NCBI GenBank assembly: GCA_029990175.1
Contig: JARKIP010000005.1
Location: 55,479,001 to 55,543,000 of the forward strand
Direction: 5' to 3'
Origin: Petunia secreta
Taxonomy: Eukaryota; Streptophyta; Magnoliopsida; Solanales; Solanaceae
Length of the DNA: 64,000 bases
The stretch's first letter is position 1; every line of letters starts with the position of its first letter. The position numbers and the translations under genes are program-made. This document shows positions 60,541 through 64,000 of the stretch, piece after piece. The notes under the pieces are model-generated. The model worked only from the letters and a program-made list of their open reading frames with translations. It searched no databases and had not been told where the DNA came from.

Positions 60541-61737
60541 TGGACAACAGATGGGATTGACGGAGTAAGTTCATCTCTTACTTCGACTCGGGGACTGTTC
60601 CCCAAGATAAAAAGGAAGCCAAAAAGTTAAGGACCCAAGCAGCTTCATATCACTTGATCGAGGGTAATCTGTACAAGAGGTTATATTGCGGCCCGATGGC
60701 CGTGTGTTTGGGTCCCGATGAGGCCAGGTATGTGATGGCCGAAGTGCACGAAGGCGAGTGTGGTAACCACTCGAGAGGAAAATCCTTGGTGCGTAAGTTA
60801 TTAAGAGCTAGGTATTATTGGCCCACTATCAGTGTCGATGCAAAGGCCTTCGTGCAGAAATGTGATACAGTGCCAACGCCATGGACGGATGATCCACCAG
60901 CAGGCCGAGCCCCTACATTCAGTAGTATCATCATGGCCCTTCATGAAGTGGGGGGTGGATATCGTTGGACCATTTTCGAAAGGAAAAGGTGGTTTTCGCT
61001 TTATTCTAGTGCTAACTGATTACTTCATGAAATGGGTGGAAGCAGGGGCTCTCACCGAGGTAAAACAAAAACAAGTAATCGGTTTCATCAAGAAGAACAT
61101 CATCTACAGGTTCGGTGTCCCGAGGGAGATCGCCTGCGACAATGGTAAACAATTCATGGGGGTAGCCATCACTGATTTCTTCAAACAGTGGGAGATCAAA
61201 AGAATTGCTTCGACTCCTTATCACCCAAGTGCCAATGGCCAAGCGGAGTCTTCAAATAGAATCATAATAAAAAATCTCAAGAAAAGGCTCGATGAGAAGA
61301 AAGGTTCTTGGCCCGAGGAGCTGCCAGGAGTGTTGTGGGCCATGCGAACAACGAAACAGAACAGCACCGGTGAGACTTCCTTTTCACTCGCTTACGGTAT
61401 GGATTCTCTTATCTCTGTGGAAGTGGGCGAACCCAGTCTTCGGTATGCCCACACCACCGAAGATGCAAATCAACTAGCTATGCGCATAGACTTGCTCGAG
61501 GAGAAAAGGGAATTGGCTCTGGTTCGACTGGTAGCCAAAAAAAGGCAGATCGAAGCATACCTTAATAGGAAGGCCAAGCTTAGAGACTTCAAAGTCGGCG
61601 ATTATGTGCTAAAGGCTACAAACCAACCAATGAAGGAAGAAAACGGGGGAAAGCTTATTGCAAATTCGGAAGGACCCTACAGAGTCAAAGCAGTCGTTGG
61701 GAAAGGATCTTATCAAATTGACAATCTGCAAGGCGAG
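60541..61737 (+). pseudogene. Tat integrase (main part)
   Basis: The zinc domain has VHEGECGNHSRGKSL and YYWPTISVDAKAFVQKC. One base near 60868 shifts the frame just before the last zinc Cys (CQRHG). The core is then open from 60832 to 61740. The catalytic residues are present: Asp in KWGVDIVGPF, Asp in EIACDNGKQF and Glu in NGQAESSNRI. The C-terminal DNA-binding part (KLRDFKVGDYVLKA, GPYRVKAVVGKGSYQIDN) is interrupted at 61738 by a solo LTR. Confidence 0.88.
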
Positions 61738-63080
61738 TGATGTTTGGCATTTTATGCCTATATTTCCTTAATATTTCCTCACGTTTTAGTACCTTATTCG
61801 CTTGTTTATAGCTTGTGACTATGGTTTTACACTGATTTTATGTCGTGCGTGTGTAGGTTGTTACGCAATGTAATTGGAGCTTTTAAGAGCATGATTGAGT
61901 AAGAAAAGATTGGAGTTTGATTGAGGATTAGATCGAGCACACGAAGGCACGACACGAGCGAGCAAAGGAGCGAGAAAACACGAAAATTGGCCGGGCGCTG
62001 TAGGGCATGCCCCGCGGGCCCCACCACGCCCAGTGTCCCAGCGCGTTTTCTTGTGCGACACAGCCCAAAAGCGTGAGACTTTCGACGTCTTCTGCCTAGT
62101 GTTGCGCGATCGGGGGCGCGGGGCGCCCGTTATGGCGCCCCTGGAGCGAATTTTGACTTCCTATTTCGTCTAGGCTTGGGTCTAACTTATTACTAGGTGT
62201 TTGTAAACTCTATAAATACTCTTTTACTTAGTTTTTCATGGGAGGGGAGACTTTGGAGCAAATTTGAGAGCTCATAACATCAAGAACAAGGGTTTTTCTT
62301 CCTTCCATTAATTTATTTCATCATTATTTCATTATTACATCAATTCCTTGTGTTGTTATTATGAGTATGCGTAGCTAAATATATCGTTCTAGGGTTAGAG
62401 TATTTCATGAAGGTTGATGTTTGAAGATTGATTTCCATTAATTGAATCCCATTACGGGTTACTTATTCTTTCTTGATTTCACTTGTGTAATTGTCAGGGC
62501 CCGATTATTACGCATTATCTATGGTTTTTAGATTGAACTCGAAAGAGGGGATTTAATTACGTAATAAGAAAGAATAGGACTAGTTTGTGAACCCGGGCAT
62601 CGGGGAACCAATTTGTGAGTAGGATAGACATATACTTGCTCGCCTAGTTTAACTAATTACAGAATTCGTTAATGCGTGCACGTGATTCAACCCATAGACA
62701 TATAGGGATTGGAGTAGCCTGCATAGACCGTGAAGAATCGAAAGGTTTTCACGGGTACATTTAATCTGTTAGTTAGTAACCCGGGATTTAAGAAGTGGAA
62801 TCAATTGGAGAACTCAACTGGATTGTTCGTAACTCTGACCCTGGATCGTCTCCTTATTACTGATAACAACCAAGTCTTGCTCCATTGTTTGAATTCACTT
62901 CTACCATTTAATTATTGTTCTTTAGTTAATAAACTCATCACTATTGGAAAAGATCCCTGAATAGTTTATATAAATTGTTTGCTAGAATTCAGTCTGAATA
63001 GTCCTCGTGGGAACGATACTCGATTTATCACTTTATTACTTGTCGACCACGTATACTTGCGTGTGCGTTTGGGAGCAACA
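61738..63080 (+). repeat. Solo LTR inserted in the Tat integrase
   Basis: 1,343 bp, TGATGTTTGGC...GGAGCAACA, flanked by a perfect 5-bp duplication GCGAG (61733-61737 and 63081-63085). There is no internal sequence, so it is the product of LTR-LTR recombination. TATA box CTATAAATAC near 62210. The U5 segment GGGAACGATACTCGATTTAT near 63009-63028 resembles Athila/Tat-type Gypsy LTRs (recollection). Confidence 0.92.
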
Positions 63081-63085
63081 GCGAG

Positions 63086-63136
63086 CCCGAATCTCTAAAT
63101 CGGAACATCTCCAATTTAAAGCGGTACTACTTCTAA
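63086..63136 (+). pseudogene. Last codons of the Tat integrase
   Basis: With the solo LTR and one TSD copy set aside, the integrase frame continues in phase for 17 codons, including NLKRYYF, to a UAA at 63134-63136. LKRYY is a usual end of Tat pol. The apparent stop at 61738-61740 is therefore created by the LTR insertion. Confidence 0.85.
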
Positions 63137-63848
63137 TCAAGGTAAATGTTTCTCTTAACCTTTTTTAAATTCACCCACAGCCCCGAGCCGAACAACGCTC
63201 CTATGGCCTCGGTCGAAATGTACTAACTTGCTCCTCGTTCCATTTTTGCTTGACCTTTTCAGGAAGCGAACCAAACGATTTCCAGTGCTCGGATCTTCAT
63301 CAAGATTTACAACCGAATACTGGGGGAGAGTGAGAGGCGAGTTGATACCGAGGTCGACATCGAGCCTCCCAACCGAAGCTTATCTATCCGACAACCGGGG
63401 ACTGACGCCTGAGGAATAGAGTTAGTACCTTGTAATCCTGCCCGGCAGTGGCATATTGTTAATTTGTTTTTCACCCAAGGTCCGCTTCGACTTGGTTCCA
63501 TGTAATGTGAATAGCCGATTTCTGGCTCGTCGATATTATCAATGAAATAATCTTGATCCCATATCTATTTGTTTCTATAATCTTGCACTCCGAAGTTGCA
63601 CTCTAAATGCATCGAATCAAGGACGAGACGTCGTTCTAAGTTTGCATCGATTAAATTCAATCAAGTCTTGCAAGCAAGTTATTTATTATAAGATGTTCGG
63701 TACATGCAAAAACCAACACTTAAGATGAAAATACCAAAGTCATTTCATTAAAAGACCGAAGGCTAAGTATTTACATCAAAAAAGACATGAAGGTCCAAGA
63801 TATAAGCTTAAAGGCCCGAAGGCTTACAAAAACAACGCTACCAGAAGT
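63137..63848 (+). other. Tat 3' untranslated region
   Basis: No plus-strand frame of note. Short GC-rich CGAGG/CCTCGG words are frequent, as in the rest of the element. It separates pol from the antisense ORF. Confidence 0.5.
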
Positions 63849-64000
63849 CTAAGCCTCGGGAGAATCACCTCCATCCTCGGAGCCCCCCTCACATCTTCTT
63901 CATCCTCTTCACCGTCCTCATCACTCGAGGCCTCACTTCAGGGGAGTTCATCAATGCTGTCCTGGGCCTTTGCCGTTTTTGCCTCGGCCTTTACAATCTC
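63849..64000 (-). pseudogene. C-terminal end of a Tat antisense ORF (partial)
   Basis: The minus strand from the window edge encodes a Lys/Ala/Glu-rich helix (EIVKAEAKTAKAQDSIDE), then a Ser/Asp/Glu tail (SEASSDEDGEEDEED), ending GGDSPEA before a UAG at 63849-63851. One stop and one frameshift interrupt it. Antisense ORFs between pol and the 3' LTR are known in several Tat lineages; their function is unknown. Confidence 0.5.

Larger units (their letters stand above)
55640..64000 (+). mobile_element. Tat-type Ty3/Gypsy element, decayed, open at the window edge
   Basis: It has a 5' LTR (55640-56180), a primer-binding site, gag, protease, RT, RNase H, a second RNase H of archaeal type, integrase and a 3' antisense ORF, in that order. 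The extra RNase H between the usual one and integrase identifies the Tat lineage. Numerous stops and frameshifts make it inactive. A solo LTR interrupts the integrase end. The 3' LTR lies beyond the window. Confidence 0.9.

Overview
The window is plant nuclear DNA, dominated by nested transposable elements, with one intact host-type gene. It carries Copia and Gypsy lineages found only in plants (CRM chromovirus, SIRE-type Copia, Tat with a second RNase H), a FAR1-like MULE, a CACTA element and an ARIADNE-type RBR ubiquitin ligase. A SINE-like piece ending in TTG repeats and the style of several LTRs suggest a Solanaceae genome (Nicotiana, Solanum or a relative). The genus is not resolved from sequence alone.

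Layout. 1-3400: unassigned sequence and a probable LTR remnant. 3401-16815: a decayed coding region of unknown identity that carries a 323-bp TRIM (TSD GTGAC) and a minus-strand Copia element (4469-16205, TSD ATATG). The Copia reverse transcriptase is split by a nearly intact CRM-type Gypsy element (5521-13160, TSD AACTC, two 829-bp LTRs). 16816-21595: AT-rich sequence, two MITEs and LTR-like debris. 21596-41465: a decayed SIRE-type Copia element on the minus strand, interrupted by a second, 5'-truncated CRM element (25394-30965, plus strand) and by a Gypsy element with minisatellite-bearing LTRs (about 32378-39678). 41499-46608: a MULE with about 350-bp inverted ends and FAR1/SWIM transposase remains. 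Its 3' half is present twice, separated by the 3' end of a Tat-type Gypsy element. 47319-48869: an intact, intronless ARIADNE-like RBR E3 ligase gene. 48870-51964: degenerate tandem repeats and a MITE. 51965-54576: a non-autonomous CACTA element (TSD TCT) with a SINE-like piece inside. 55640-64000: a decayed Tat Gypsy element running off the window, with a solo LTR (61738-63080, TSD GCGAG) inserted near the 3' end of its integrase.

Relative ages follow from nesting: TRIM and Copia are in older sequence, CRM is in Copia, CRM-2 and the minisatellite Gypsy are in SIRE, and the solo LTR is in Tat. The CRM element is the youngest datable insertion. By eye its LTRs differ at about six positions in 829 bp, and its gag-pol frame is broken by a single UGA where Trp is expected.

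The most unusual signal is in the two CRM elements. Both carry arrays of exactly six near-palindromic 15-mers (consensus TAGGCGGWCCGCCTA) arranged as three pairs, mostly 21-22 bp apart. The array occurs in the LTR of both elements and again in the 5' leader of the intact one, and it spans coding and non-coding DNA. This looks like a functional DNA or RNA element (protein-binding dyads, or three stem-loops in the genomic RNA) that the standard CRM gene set does not explain.
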